A stretch of 43,930 nucleotides of DNA. It comes from Collinsella sp. BG-O-102 (GTDB taxonomy: Bacteria > Actinomycetota > Coriobacteriia > Coriobacteriales > Coriobacteriaceae). The notes under the pieces were generated by a model. That model was not told the DNA's origin, ran no database searches, and saw only the letters and a list, made by a program, of their open reading frames with translations. Location: NCBI RefSeq assembly GCF_023656745.1, contig NZ_JAMOKO010000017.1, positions 1-43,930 of the forward strand, given 5' to 3'. Below, in pieces: positions 8,240-16,800 of the stretch. Position numbers and translations under genes: made by a program. Position 1 is the first letter of the stretch, and every line of letters begins with the position of its first letter.

Positions 8240-11200
8240 CTACTTCTTAATGCCGCGTCCCAGACGCTTGGCGACCGATGCAACGGCCTCCTCGCTGGCC
8301 GGCCCGCAGCTCACGCAGCCATCATGGGCACGCATCTGGCCGGTGACCTCGTCCATTGCGAGCGGCGCCACCTTCTCGAGCTTAAAGCCCTTGCCGGCGC
8401 GCATGTTCTCCTTCGCCACGCTAATCATAAGCTTAATCCGGTTGAGCTGGTTGACCTCGGACGCGCCAGGGTCGTAGTCCACCGCGACAATGTTGCTCTC
8501 GGGATGCTGGCGGCGCAGCTCCTTGATCACGGCCTTGCCCACCACGTGGTTAGGCAGGCACGCGAAGGGCTGCGTGCAGATGATGTTGGGCGCACCATGG
8601 TCGATCAGGTCGAGCATCTCGGCCGTGAGCAGCCAGCCCTCGCCCATGTTGTTGCACACCGAAAGCACCGTGCGGGCCTTGTCGGCCATGGTGCCGATGC
8701 GCTCGGGCGCCTCAAAGCGGCGGGACTTTTCGAGCATCTCCTCCACCGGCGTACGCATCCAGTCCACCAGCTTAATGAGTGCCTGCATGCTAGCGCGCGC
8801 CGTGGCAGAGCTTCCCAGCTCGTCTTTTTGCAGCTCGGCATTGCTCATGGAGTACAGGAAGAAATCGAGCAGGCCCGGCACCACAGCCTCGCAGCCCTCG
8901 CGCTCGATGACATCGACCACGTGGTTGTTGGCTGTGGGGTGGAACTTGACCAAGATCTCGCCGACCACGCCCACGCGCGGCTTGGCGCCCTCGCCCACAA
9001 GCGGCATGGTGTCGAACGCGCGGATGGCTTCGCGGCACAGCTTGGTGTAGTTATGCCTGTTGAACTTGGGCGCCAGCTTGCGAGCGCGCGCCATGTACTC
9101 CTCGTAGAGTGCGTTGGCAGCGCCGGGAGTGGCCTCGTACGGACGGCAACGATAGAGCATCTGCATCATCACGTCGCCAAAGAGCACCGCGTAGACCGCC
9201 TGCTTGAGCAGCGCCGGCGTAATCTTAAAGCCGGGGTTGTCCTCGCCGAGCGCCACAGCAGAAAGCGAGATCACCGGGATCTCGGGGTGGCCACTCTCGC
9301 GCAGGGCCTTGCGGATAAGTGCGATGTAGTTGGTGGCACGGCAGCCGCCGCCGGTCTGGCTGATAACCACGGCCGTCTTGGACAGGTCGTACCGACCGCT
9401 CTCGATGGCCTCCATGATCTGGCCCGTTACCAGGATCGACGGATAGCAAATGTCATTGTTCACATAGCGCAGGCCGGCCTCGACGGCGTCGTGGTCGGTC
9501 GAGGGCAGCAGCTCCAAGTTGTAGCCGGCACCACGGAATACCTCTTTGACCAGGTCAAAGTGGATCGGCGCCATCTGCGGGCACAGGATGGTGTAGCCCT
9601 CCTCGCGCATCTGCTCGGTAAAGGGGACCTTGGGCCACGCGGTCGAAGCACTCTCGCGCTGCGCCTCGAACGTGTACTTGCGGCTCGCGAATGCGGGGGC
9701 ATCCGTGGAGGGCGCCACCGGCGCGGCATCGCCCTGCTCGTAGGCCTCGCCCGCGGCCGTGGCCTCGGCCAGGCGCTCGGCCTCCTGGTCCTTAAGCGCG
9801 GCCATGAGCGAGCGGATGCGAATGCGCGCGGCACCCAGGTTGGACACCTCGTCGATCTTGAGCACGGTGTAGATCTTGCCGCTGGCCTCTAGGATTTCCT
9901 GTACCTGATCGGTGGTCAGGGCATCCAGGCCGCAGCCGAAGGAGTTGAGCTGGATCAGGTCCAGATCGTTGCGCATCGTCACAAAACGGGCGACGGCGTA
10001 CAGGCGGCTGTGGTACATCCACTGGTCGACGACGCGGATGGGGCGCTCGGGCTTCACGAGATGCGCGAGCGAATCCTCGGTAAAGACCGCAAAGCCAAAG
10101 CTCGAAATAAGCTCGGGCAGGGCGTGGTTGATCTCGGGGTCGTTATGGTAAGGACGGCCGGCGAGTACGATGCCATGGCCGCCGTGGTCCTCGACCCACT
10201 TAAGAGCCTCCTCGCCCATAGTCTGGATGTCCTCGTGGAAACGCGCATCGGCCTCAAAGGCAGCGTTGACGGCGGCATCGACCTCGGAGCGCGTGATTTT
10301 AGGACCGCGCACGCGACCGCGACCGGCCTCAGCATCGGCCACACGGTCGACGGCGAGCACCTGGTACAGGCGGCGCTTGAGCTCGGTCTTGTCGTGATAC
10401 GGCACAAACGGATACAGGAACTCGATGTTCTGCTCGCGGATCTCGTCAATATTGAGCGCCAGCGCCGTGGGGTAGCTCATGACGATGGGGCAGTTATAGC
10501 AGTTGCCAGCCGTCGGATCCTCCTTGCGCTCCCAACGCACGCACGGCATCCAGATGAAGTCGACATCGCGGTCGATAAGGTTCATCACATGGCCGTGGCT
10601 CATCTTTGCCGGGTAGCACACGCTCTCGGACGGCATGGACTCGATGCCCGCCTGGTAGGTCTTTTTGCTCGACTGGTCGGACAGCTGCACGCTAAAGCCC
10701 AGGCGCGTAAAGAATGCATGCCAGAAGGGGTAGTTCTCGTACATGTTGAGCGCGCGCGGGATGCCGACGGTGCCGCGCGGGGCCTCGTCGGGGCTCAGCA
10801 CCTCGCGGTTAAACAGCAACTCGTTTTTCTTTTTGAAGAGGTTGGGGGCCTCGGTCTTTTGCTTTTTGTGGCCGGCGCCCTTCTCGCAGCGGTTGCCGGT
10901 AATGAAGCGCCTGCCGCCGCCAAAGTCGTTGACGGTAAGCTGGCAGTTGTTAGAGCAACGGCCGCAGCGGACATGCTTTTGCGTCACGGTGAGGTGTGCG
11001 ATGTCCTCGGCCGAGAGGATGGTCGAGGTGCCGTCGGCGCCGGCGCGATCGCGGGCGAGCAAGGCCGCACCGTAGGCGCCCATGCAGCCGGCGATGTCGG
11101 GACGCACGGCATGAACGCCGGTGAGCTGCTCAAACGCGCGCAGCGTCGCATCGGACATAAAGGTGCCGCCCTGGACGATCACCTGGCTGCCGATCTCCTT

Positions 11201-13030
11201 GGGGTCGCGTAGCTTAATGACCTTGAACAGGGCATTCTTGATGACGGAATAGGACAGGCCGGCCGCGATGTCGCCCACCGTGGCGCCTTCCTTTTGCGCC
11301 TGCTTGACGCGCGAGTTCATAAAGACCGTGCAGCGGCTGCCCAGGTCGACCGGGGCCTTGGCATGGATGGCGGCGTCGGCGAACGCGCACACGTCCATGT
11401 TCATAGAGACGGCGAAGCTCTCGATAAAGCTACCGCAACCCGACGAGCAGGCCTCGTTGAGCATGATGTGCTCGATGACGCCGTCCTTGACGCGCAGACA
11501 CTTCATGTCCTGGCCGCCAATGTCCAGAATGAACTCGACGCCGGGCAGGAACGCCTTGGCGCCGCGCAGGTGCGCGACGGTCTCGATCTCGCCGGAGTCG
11601 GCCTTGAGGGCCTCGATGAGCAGCGCCTCGCCGTAGCCCGTGGTGGTCACGTGGCCGATGGTGCAGCCGGCGGGGATGTGGTTGTAGAAATCGGCCATGA
11701 TGACCTTGGCCGTGCCCAGGATGTCACCGTTGTTGTTGCCGTACCAGGTGTGCAACAGCTGGCCGTCCTCGCCCACGAGTGCGGCTTTCATGGTGGTGGA
11801 GCCGGCGTCGATGCCGATGAACACGCGGCCGGCATAGCCGTCGAGCTTGCCCTTGGGGACGACCTCGGTGTCGTGGCGGGTCTTGAACTCGGCAAAGTCC
11901 TCGTCGGTGGCAAAGAGCGGGTCCAGGCGCTCGACCTCGGCACCCTGCGTGTCACCCAGGGCATCAATGGCCTCGATGAGCTGCGGGAACGTGCTGAGCT
12001 TGTTGGACTCGTGCGCCATGGCGGCGCCGCTCGCCACAAACAGGTGAGCGTTTTGGGGCACGATACGGTGCTCCTCGTCCAGGCTGAGCGTGAGGTAGAA
12101 GCGGTGGCGCAGCTCGAAGAGATACTGCAGCGGGCCGCCCAGGAAGGCGACGTTGCCGCGGATGGGACGGCCGCACGCCAGACCCGAGATGGTCTGGGTC
12201 ACGACGGCCTGGAAGATGGAGGCGGCCACGTCCTCGGGGCGGGCGCCCTCGTTGAGCAGCGGCTGCACGTCGGTCTTGGCAAAGACGCCGCAGCGGCTGG
12301 CGATGGGATAGATGGTGGTGGCGTTGGCCGCGAGCTCGTTGAGGCCGCTGGCATCGGTGTGCAGCAGGGTGGCCATCTGATCGATGAACGCGCCCGTGCC
12401 GCCGGCGCAGGTGCCGTTCATGCGCTGCTCGATGCCGTTGTCGAAGTAGATGATCTTGGCATCCTCGCCGCCCAGCTCAATGGCGACATCGGTTGCCGGG
12501 ATGAGGGTCTCGACGGCGCGTTTGCTGGCGATGACCTCCTGGACAAACTCCAGGTCGAGCCACTGGGACAGCAGCAGGCCGCCCGAACCGGTGATGGCGC
12601 AGGTCATTTGGGCAGCCGGCAGCACGGTCGCAGCGCCCTCGAACAGGTCGCGGGCGCAGGCACGGACGTCGGTGTGGTGGCGCTGGTACTTGGCGTAGAC
12701 GATCTGGTTGTCGTCGTTGAGCACGGCGAGCTTAACGGTGGTGGAGCCCACGTCGATGCCCAGGTGCAGGTTGCCGTGGGCGTTGCCGGGGTTGAAGATC
12801 GCGCCTTCGGGGGCGTGGGCGGCGGTGGCGGCTACGGGCTCGGCGACGACGGACGTGGCTGCGTCGGCGGCAAGCGTCTCTCCCGCCGCATTCTTGGCCT
12901 CGGCAACAGCCTCGGCAACCTTTTCGGCAGCCGCGGTCGCTGCCTTCTGCGCGGCGTCCACCACAGCGGGCGCGGCCTCGCGTGCGGCAGCGACCATGCG
13001 ATCCTTGATGCCCTCGACGAGTTTGCTCAT
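8240..13030 (-). CDS. Giant two-module acyl-CoA dehydratase activase-like protein
   Basis: A 1596-residue fusion. Residues 1-85 are an Ala-rich amphipathic extension. Two BcrA/BadF/HgdC-type ATPase modules follow: phosphate loop LGIDVGSTTVK (~88) with cluster motif NGTCAGGTGAF, and IGIDAGSTTMK (~400) with NEACSSGCGSF. In the archetypes each such Cys binds a shared 4Fe-4S cluster at a dimer interface. A Cys-rich linker CGRCSNNC (~685), a DUF2229/CoA-enzyme-activase region (~740-1050), and an HgdB-like region (~1130-1480) follow. The tail has CVSCGPASE (~1573). Activases of this family use ATP to inject an electron into 2-hydroxyacyl-CoA dehydratases or aryl-CoA reductases. GAGGAGAGAC precedes the ATG. 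The TetR gene ends 11 bp upstream, implying one transcript. The partner dehydratase is not in the window. Confidence 0.85.
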   Translation of the reverse strand: MSKLVEGIKDRMVAAAREAAPAVVDAAQKAATAAAEKVAEAVAEAKNAAGETLAADAATSVVAEPVAATAAHAPEGAIFNPGNAHGNLHLGIDVGSTTVKLAVLNDDNQIVYAKYQRHHTDVRACARDLFEGAATVLPAAQMTCAITGSGGLLLSQWLDLEFVQEVIASKRAVETLIPATDVAIELGGEDAKIIYFDNGIEQRMNGTCAGGTGAFIDQMATLLHTDASGLNELAANATTIYPIASRCGVFAKTDVQPLLNEGARPEDVAASIFQAVVTQTISGLACGRPIRGNVAFLGGPLQYLFELRHRFYLTLSLDEEHRIVPQNAHLFVASGAAMAHESNKLSTFPQLIEAIDALGDTQGAEVERLDPLFATDEDFAEFKTRHDTEVVPKGKLDGYAGRVFIGIDAGSTTMKAALVGEDGQLLHTWYGNNNGDILGTAKVIMADFYNHIPAGCTIGHVTTTGYGEALLIEALKADSGEIETVAHLRGAKAFLPGVEFILDIGGQDMKCLRVKDGVIEHIMLNEACSSGCGSFIESFAVSMNMDVCAFADAAIHAKAPVDLGSRCTVFMNSRVKQAQKEGATVGDIAAGLSYSVIKNALFKVIKLRDPKEIGSQVIVQGGTFMSDATLRAFEQLTGVHAVRPDIAGCMGAYGAALLARDRAGADGTSTILSAEDIAHLTVTQKHVRCGRCSNNCQLTVNDFGGGRRFITGNRCEKGAGHKKQKTEAPNLFKKKNELLFNREVLSPDEAPRGTVGIPRALNMYENYPFWHAFFTRLGFSVQLSDQSSKKTYQAGIESMPSESVCYPAKMSHGHVMNLIDRDVDFIWMPCVRWERKEDPTAGNCYNCPIVMSYPTALALNIDEIREQNIEFLYPFVPYHDKTELKRRLYQVLAVDRVADAEAGRGRVRGPKITRSEVDAAVNAAFEADARFHEDIQTMGEEALKWVEDHGGHGIVLAGRPYHNDPEINHALPELISSFGFAVFTEDSLAHLVKPERPIRVVDQWMYHSRLYAVARFVTMRNDLDLIQLNSFGCGLDALTTDQVQEILEASGKIYTVLKIDEVSNLGAARIRIRSLMAALKDQEAERLAEATAAGEAYEQGDAAPVAPSTDAPAFASRKYTFEAQRESASTAWPKVPFTEQMREEGYTILCPQMAPIHFDLVKEVFRGAGYNLELLPSTDHDAVEAGLRYVNNDICYPSILVTGQIMEAIESGRYDLSKTAVVISQTGGGCRATNYIALIRKALRESGHPEIPVISLSAVALGEDNPGFKITPALLKQAVYAVLFGDVMMQMLYRCRPYEATPGAANALYEEYMARARKLAPKFNRHNYTKLCREAIRAFDTMPLVGEGAKPRVGVVGEILVKFHPTANNHVVDVIEREGCEAVVPGLLDFFLYSMSNAELQKDELGSSATARASMQALIKLVDWMRTPVEEMLEKSRRFEAPERIGTMADKARTVLSVCNNMGEGWLLTAEMLDLIDHGAPNIICTQPFACLPNHVVGKAVIKELRRQHPESNIVAVDYDPGASEVNQLNRIKLMISVAKENMRAGKGFKLEKVAPLAMDEVTGQMRAHDGCVSCGPASEEAVASVAKRLGRGIKK

Positions 13031-13041
13031 TGTCTCTCCTC

Positions 13042-13752
13042 TTACTTGTTGGACTCGACGGTTGCGGCGGTGTCGACCGCATCCTCGAGCTGCAAATTCA
13101 ATAACTTCATGCCGTATTCCGGCACGTTGATATCGATGGGTTGGCCATACAGGTCACCGGGGCGCACAAAAGCGAGCACCGTCATAATGCGCGCCATGGC
13201 CTCGGGCGATTCGGTGAGCCCACGCTCAAACCAGCGCTGAATCATGCCGACCTCGGCACTCACGACGTAGGTGACGTAGTAGTCAAAGAACGTGCCCAGC
13301 GCCAGGCCCAAAATGCCCGTCTGTGCACGCGGCACCACAGCCTCACGTGCGGTGTCGATAATCCTTTTAATGAAGGCCTGGTCGCCGCCCGGACCCAGCA
13401 GCGCACCGATTAAGTCGCGGTTGGCCGCAAGATAACGCAGCAGCTCAACCGAACCGGGCGCCGGCTCGAGCTCATCGATGTTGTGATAGAGATCGGGCAG
13501 CTGAGCTGCAGTGATGAGCTCAATGCGCTCACGAATCTCGGCCAGCAAGCCGTCCTCGATTTGATTGATAAAGTCGGGGATATCGCGGTAGTGCGAATAG
13601 AACGTGCGACGCGTAAGGCCAGCGCGCTCGGTGAGCGACGCGACATTAATGCGCGAAAGGTCGCCGCTTTCGGCAAGCTCGCTGGCAAGTGCCTGGCGAA
13701 GGGCACGCTGCGAGCGAAGGGACCGGCGATCGCATTTCTCGAGCTGGGACAA
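13042..13752 (-). CDS. TetR/AcrR family transcriptional regulator
   Basis: A 236-residue regulator. A TetR-type helix-turn-helix spans about residues 14-62 (SLRSQRALRQALASELAESG..., INVASLTERAGLTRRTFYSHY). The C-terminal two-thirds is a helical ligand-binding domain. Translation starts at TTG, supported by AAGGAGGACGC just upstream. It is co-directional with and 11 bp from the activase gene, so it likely controls that gene and itself. Two palindromes in its promoter region (13774-13791 and 13804-13818) are candidate operators. The ligand is unknown. Confidence 0.85.
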   Translation of the reverse strand: MSQLEKCDRRSLRSQRALRQALASELAESGDLSRINVASLTERAGLTRRTFYSHYRDIPDFINQIEDGLLAEIRERIELITAAQLPDLYHNIDELEPAPGSVELLRYLAANRDLIGALLGPGGDQAFIKRIIDTAREAVVPRAQTGILGLALGTFFDYYVTYVVSAEVGMIQRWFERGLTESPEAMARIMTVLAFVRPGDLYGQPIDINVPEYGMKLLNLQLEDAVDTAATVESNK

Positions 13753-13773
13753 GCGTCCTCCTTGTTACTCAGC

Positions 13774-13818
13774 CTGTGCGCTATTGCACAGTGCGAGTAT
13801 TATTGCACACCGTGTGCA
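13774..13818 (-). promoter_or_regulatory. Candidate operators of the TetR/activase operon
   Basis: CTGTGC-N6-GCACAG (13774-13791) and TGCACAC-C-GTGTGCA (13804-13818) are perfect inverted repeats 12 bp apart. Both carry the word TATTGCACA. They sit 20-65 bp upstream of the TTG start, as expected for TetR-type autoregulation. Confidence 0.6.
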
Positions 13819-13873
13819 TCAACACGTAAAGGCAATATTTGGGATGTGACGAAGGGGCAATCCTTTTGTCGCA

Positions 13874-14731
13874 TTATTCGATGATGGTGCAGGAGTTCTG
13901 CTTATGCATGGTGGCGAGCATGTGTTTGGGGACGGCGTGAACCATGCAACTGCCGATGGTCGCACTAGCGGCGGCCTTAGCTGCATCGCTTGCGTTTTTG
14001 GTCGCGTAGCTGTGGCGGAAGCGCTTGAGCATGGCAATGTCGTTGCCGCCGTCGCCGTAAACCGCGACCTCGTCCTCGGCAATACCGTAGTAGCCCGCCA
14101 GCCAGGCCACGCTCTCGCCCTTGTTGCACGCCACGTCCGTGATCTCAAACATCACCGGATCGAACGGTGCGTTGACCACGCGGTCCGATCGCTCGGCCAG
14201 ATATGCCTTAAGGTCGCGCTCCAGCTCGGACGAGATCACGCGACAGTTAATCTTGCACACGTCATGGCGCAGGATGTCACCGATCGACTGATCGAAATAT
14301 TGCTCCTCGTGATACCCCCCACGTGCACGCATGCCGCGCATCACGATGCGCTTGATAGGACTGTCCTTTTTAAAGCCCGCCTGGTGCATCTCGAACGAAC
14401 CGCTCGAGAACATGCCATCGGGCGTGGAGCAATCAAAGCAAATGTCCGGGAACGCCTTGAGCAGCTCCTCGGTAATCTGCGGATCGATGGTCCAGGTCTT
14501 GAGCACCTCGCCATGGCTGTCGCGCACGATGGACCCGTTGGAGCAGCAGGCGTCAAGCGCCAGGCCCGTAAAGCCATGCTCGCCGATCGGCAGCGTCGAG
14601 CGTCCGGTCGCGGGAACCACATGCAAGCCAGCCTCGGTCAGCTCGCGAATGGCACGGCGGATGGTCCCATCCGCCTCATGCAGGGCGTTCAGCAGCGTTC
14701 CGTCTAAGTCACTCGCAAACATCTTGATCAT
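13874..14731 (-). CDS. Cof-type HAD-superfamily phosphatase
   Basis: A 285-residue HAD hydrolase. Motif I is near the N-terminus (MFASDLDGTLLN), motif II is TGRS, and motif IV is near the C-terminus (VYGDGGNDIAML). A large cap domain occupies the middle, as in Cof/YidA-like subfamily IIB phosphatases that act on sugar phosphates or cofactor intermediates. The start at 14731 is preferred over 14737, since AAGGAGAGG is then about seven bases upstream. It is expressed from its own region between a short hairpin and the TetR promoter. The substrate cannot be inferred. Confidence 0.85.
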   Translation of the reverse strand: MIKMFASDLDGTLLNALHEADGTIRRAIRELTEAGLHVVPATGRSTLPIGEHGFTGLALDACCSNGSIVRDSHGEVLKTWTIDPQITEELLKAFPDICFDCSTPDGMFSSGSFEMHQAGFKKDSPIKRIVMRGMRARGGYHEEQYFDQSIGDILRHDVCKINCRVISSELERDLKAYLAERSDRVVNAPFDPVMFEITDVACNKGESVAWLAGYYGIAEDEVAVYGDGGNDIAMLKRFRHSYATKNASDAAKAAASATIGSCMVHAVPKHMLATMHKQNSCTIIE

Positions 14732-14772
14732 GGGCATGCCTCTCCTTCGTCTGCACGATATTGTAGACGAGA

Positions 14773-14802
14773 ACGGGCGCGCCCCAAGAGAGGCACGCCC
14801 GT
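14773..14802. terminator. Hairpin between HAD gene and P-II relic
   Basis: ACGGGCG (14773-14779) pairs with CGCCCGT (14796-14802), with additional inner GC pairing. There is no clear T-run, so terminator function for the upstream minus-strand genes is only likely. Confidence 0.5.
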
Positions 14803-14818
14803 CAGGCGAAAGATTGTC

Positions 14819-14923
14819 CTACACCGCAGAGGGGCCATGTTCGCCGGTGCGGATGCGGATAACCTCCTCGACCGGCTCGACCCAAATCTTGCCGTCTCCA
14901 ACGGCACCGCAATCTTGGAAACG
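14819..14923 (-). pseudogene. Relic of the C-terminus of a GlnB/P-II protein
   Basis: The minus-strand frame ending at a TAG (14819-14821) reads DCGAVGDGKIWVEPVEE then VIRIRTGEHGPSAV. This is the hallmark C-terminus of nitrogen regulatory P-II proteins: the GDGKI(F/W) signature, the VxRIRTGE strand and a short tail. Only about 32 of the usual ~112 residues remain. Upstream the frame continues into sequence with no P-II similarity (no T-loop or start), and the intact neighbour stops at 14992. It therefore looks like the 3' end of a lost glnB gene. An active role is unlikely without the T-loop. Confidence 0.75.
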
Positions 14924-14991
14924 GCGCGGCAACGGGCGCGAAACCAACGGGAAATACGCGAGCAAGGAAGCCGCGAGCGCGCCCGTCCCGG

Positions 14992-16011
14992 CTAGCGCCG
15001 GAACAGCTCGCGGGCTCGGTCGCGGAGGTCGGTAGCTCGGATGACGCCCTCGTAGCGGTTGATACGCAAGCGCGGGAAGGCATTGAAGAAGCGCAGGTCG
15101 CGGCGGCTGAGTGACACGCTCGGCACCGGACGGCTTATGCCCTTGCCGGCAAGGCGACGACTGAGCGACGGACGCGGCATGCTCGGCGCGGCATCGGCCA
15201 CGCGGCGGGCAGCAAGTGCCAGGCCGCGAGCACCATCCGCGATAAACGTCGGCATCGAAGCCTTCTCGCACAGGGCATCGAGCGCGGCGTCACCCAGCTC
15301 GGCCAGCCACGCGTTAACGGCACGGCTGCGGATATGCGTCTGCGCCACCGAGTCGATCGCCGAATCGGGAATACGTTCAAGCATGGAATCAGACGCATCG
15401 GCAAGCGACTCGTTGATGCGGTCGGCAAGGTCGGCCCGGACGCGCTCCAACTGATCAGACAGGCGGCGCCAGCTGGCCAAAGAGCACACTGCGTCGACCA
15501 TCATCGCGACCGCGACGATAAAGGCGGACAGCCGCACAATCAGCACCGGCAGATGGCCAAGCAGCCCCAGCAATGCCGGCTCCACTAAACGGCAAATGCA
15601 CAACGCACCCAAGCCAAACGCGCAGGCCCAGTACAGACAGATGCGTCCGTGCAGGTTAAACGGCAGGTGCGAATAGTCCCAAAAGCGAGCGCCCGTTGTT
15701 TTTTCCAGCAGCACGCCTACGCTGTACTCAATCACGCTGCATACGAGCGCTGCAGCGACAAACTGGCTCGGGGCATCCGGAATCCCGCGCAACAGCAGCC
15801 AGCAGGCAATGCCGCCCACACCATAGATAGGACAACACGGCCCCAGCAAAAAGCCGCTGTTGGCAAATCGTCCGTGATTGAGCATGGCGCAGACCGTCGA
15901 CTCCCACGCCCAGCCGCAAAACCCGTAAAAGGCAAACGAGAGCACCAGTGCCGAAAGCGGGCAGACGGCAAGCGTCGCGCCGCCAAACGCCATGTCAATC
16001 GCGGTCCCCAC
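14992..16011 (-). CDS. PF06541-like membrane protein (putative ABC transporter permease family)
   Basis: A 339-residue protein. Residues 10-165 hold about five membrane helices, with the family-typical sequence FAFYGFCGWAWESTVCAMLN and GFLLGPCCPIYGVGG near the N-terminus. Residues about 170-339 are a charged helical tail rich in Arg and Ala. Homologs are often labelled putative ABC transporter permease, but no ATPase partner is adjacent. The start is GTG, supported by GAGGAGAG about nine bases upstream. The HD-domain gene ends 3 bp before it, so the two are likely co-translated. Function is unknown. Confidence 0.7.
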   Translation of the reverse strand: MGTAIDMAFGGATLAVCPLSALVLSFAFYGFCGWAWESTVCAMLNHGRFANSGFLLGPCCPIYGVGGIACWLLLRGIPDAPSQFVAAALVCSVIEYSVGVLLEKTTGARFWDYSHLPFNLHGRICLYWACAFGLGALCICRLVEPALLGLLGHLPVLIVRLSAFIVAVAMMVDAVCSLASWRRLSDQLERVRADLADRINESLADASDSMLERIPDSAIDSVAQTHIRSRAVNAWLAELGDAALDALCEKASMPTFIADGARGLALAARRVADAAPSMPRPSLSRRLAGKGISRPVPSVSLSRRDLRFFNAFPRLRINRYEGVIRATDLRDRARELFRR

Positions 16012-16014
16012 CGT

Positions 16015-16572
16015 CTACTCTCTCCTCTTTTCGCTCGAATCTTTGCTCGAGCCGTCACTCGAGCCCTCGTTCGAATCGTTCGCGCCGCCTTTGCGCGGTA
16101 GACGGCAGGCGACCGTCTCGCGCAGAGCACACCATTTATCCGCCAGGCACACAATCCATGCCTCACGACACGTCGGCGGCACTGGCACCAGCGGAAACAT
16201 ATGGCGCACGATAATATTCCGCTCGCGCGACGTCAGTTCAAAATCTTCCTCGGCACGCGCCAGGGCAAAAAACGGGTGGCGAAAGCCATGCAGCCGATGG
16301 CTTGGATCGGGATCGTGCCAGTCATAGAGAAAGTAATCGTGCAGCAGGGCTCCGCGCAGCAACGAAGCACGGTCGACCGAAATGCCAGCACGGCCCAAGC
16401 ACTCGGCAAAGGACAGGCTCGCCCGCGCTACCGAAGTCACATGTGCATAGACCGTCACGTCGCCATGTTGGATAAACTCGCGCGTCAAGTCCAGACGGCC
16501 CGCCTGTGCCAGTTGACGGGCAGCATGGTCTACTTCGCACGCGATGTTCTCGGCACGAACGACATCGGACAT
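16015..16572 (-). CDS. HD-domain phosphohydrolase-like protein
   Basis: A 185-residue protein of the HD superfamily. It carries a first His in the N-terminal helices, then LLHDYFLYDWH (the HD pair) and RHMFPLVPVPP, followed by the conserved ADKWCALRE segment. Such proteins are metal-dependent phosphohydrolases, commonly labelled HD family protein in Coriobacteriia and Firmicutes. The ATG at 16572 is chosen because GGAAGGAGG lies directly upstream; a longer frame to 16644 lacks one. It is the first gene of a two-gene unit with the PF06541-like protein, three bases apart, which suggests a shared envelope-related role. Substrate unknown. Confidence 0.75.
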   Translation of the reverse strand: MSDVVRAENIACEVDHAARQLAQAGRLDLTREFIQHGDVTVYAHVTSVARASLSFAECLGRAGISVDRASLLRGALLHDYFLYDWHDPDPSHRLHGFRHPFFALARAEEDFELTSRERNIIVRHMFPLVPVPPTCREAWIVCLADKWCALRETVACRLPRKGGANDSNEGSSDGSSKDSSEKRRE

Positions 16573-16800
16573 GCTGCCTCCTTCCAGCGACTCACAGCGG
16601 CAAGCCACGGCTTGTGCACAATCGATAAAAACATCATGGAACACATCAGTATGGCATCGGACAAAACGTTTTGCCCCGCCAGTTGGCGAATTACCGCGCC
16701 GCCGTCACATATCAAACGCCAAAATGTGCGAGACTGTCTTGTGCAATTGTGTCGGCCGAGGGAGCGCCGGCGCTCGATTCGCATGGAGTAACCCACAACG
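16573..16800. promoter_or_regulatory. Divergent promoter region of the HD and DXS-like genes
   Basis: The gap between two divergent starts. Open frames crossing it look like shadows. No well-matched -35/-10 pair was recognised. The DXS-like ATG has only a distant GGAG (12 bases away). Confidence 0.35.

Noticed and set aside
8324-13240. Long plus-strand open frames across the activase gene (8324-9892, 10010-11212, 11294-13240)
   Set aside because: They are antisense shadows typical of GC-rich DNA. Their translations lack domains and are His/Arg/Val-rich, whereas the minus strand gives a clear multi-domain protein.
14819-15271. A 150-codon minus-strand gene starting at 15271 and ending in P-II-like sequence
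   Set aside because: The first two-thirds overlaps the clearly real PF06541-like gene in another frame and is not P-II-like, so only the last ~32 codons are meaningful.
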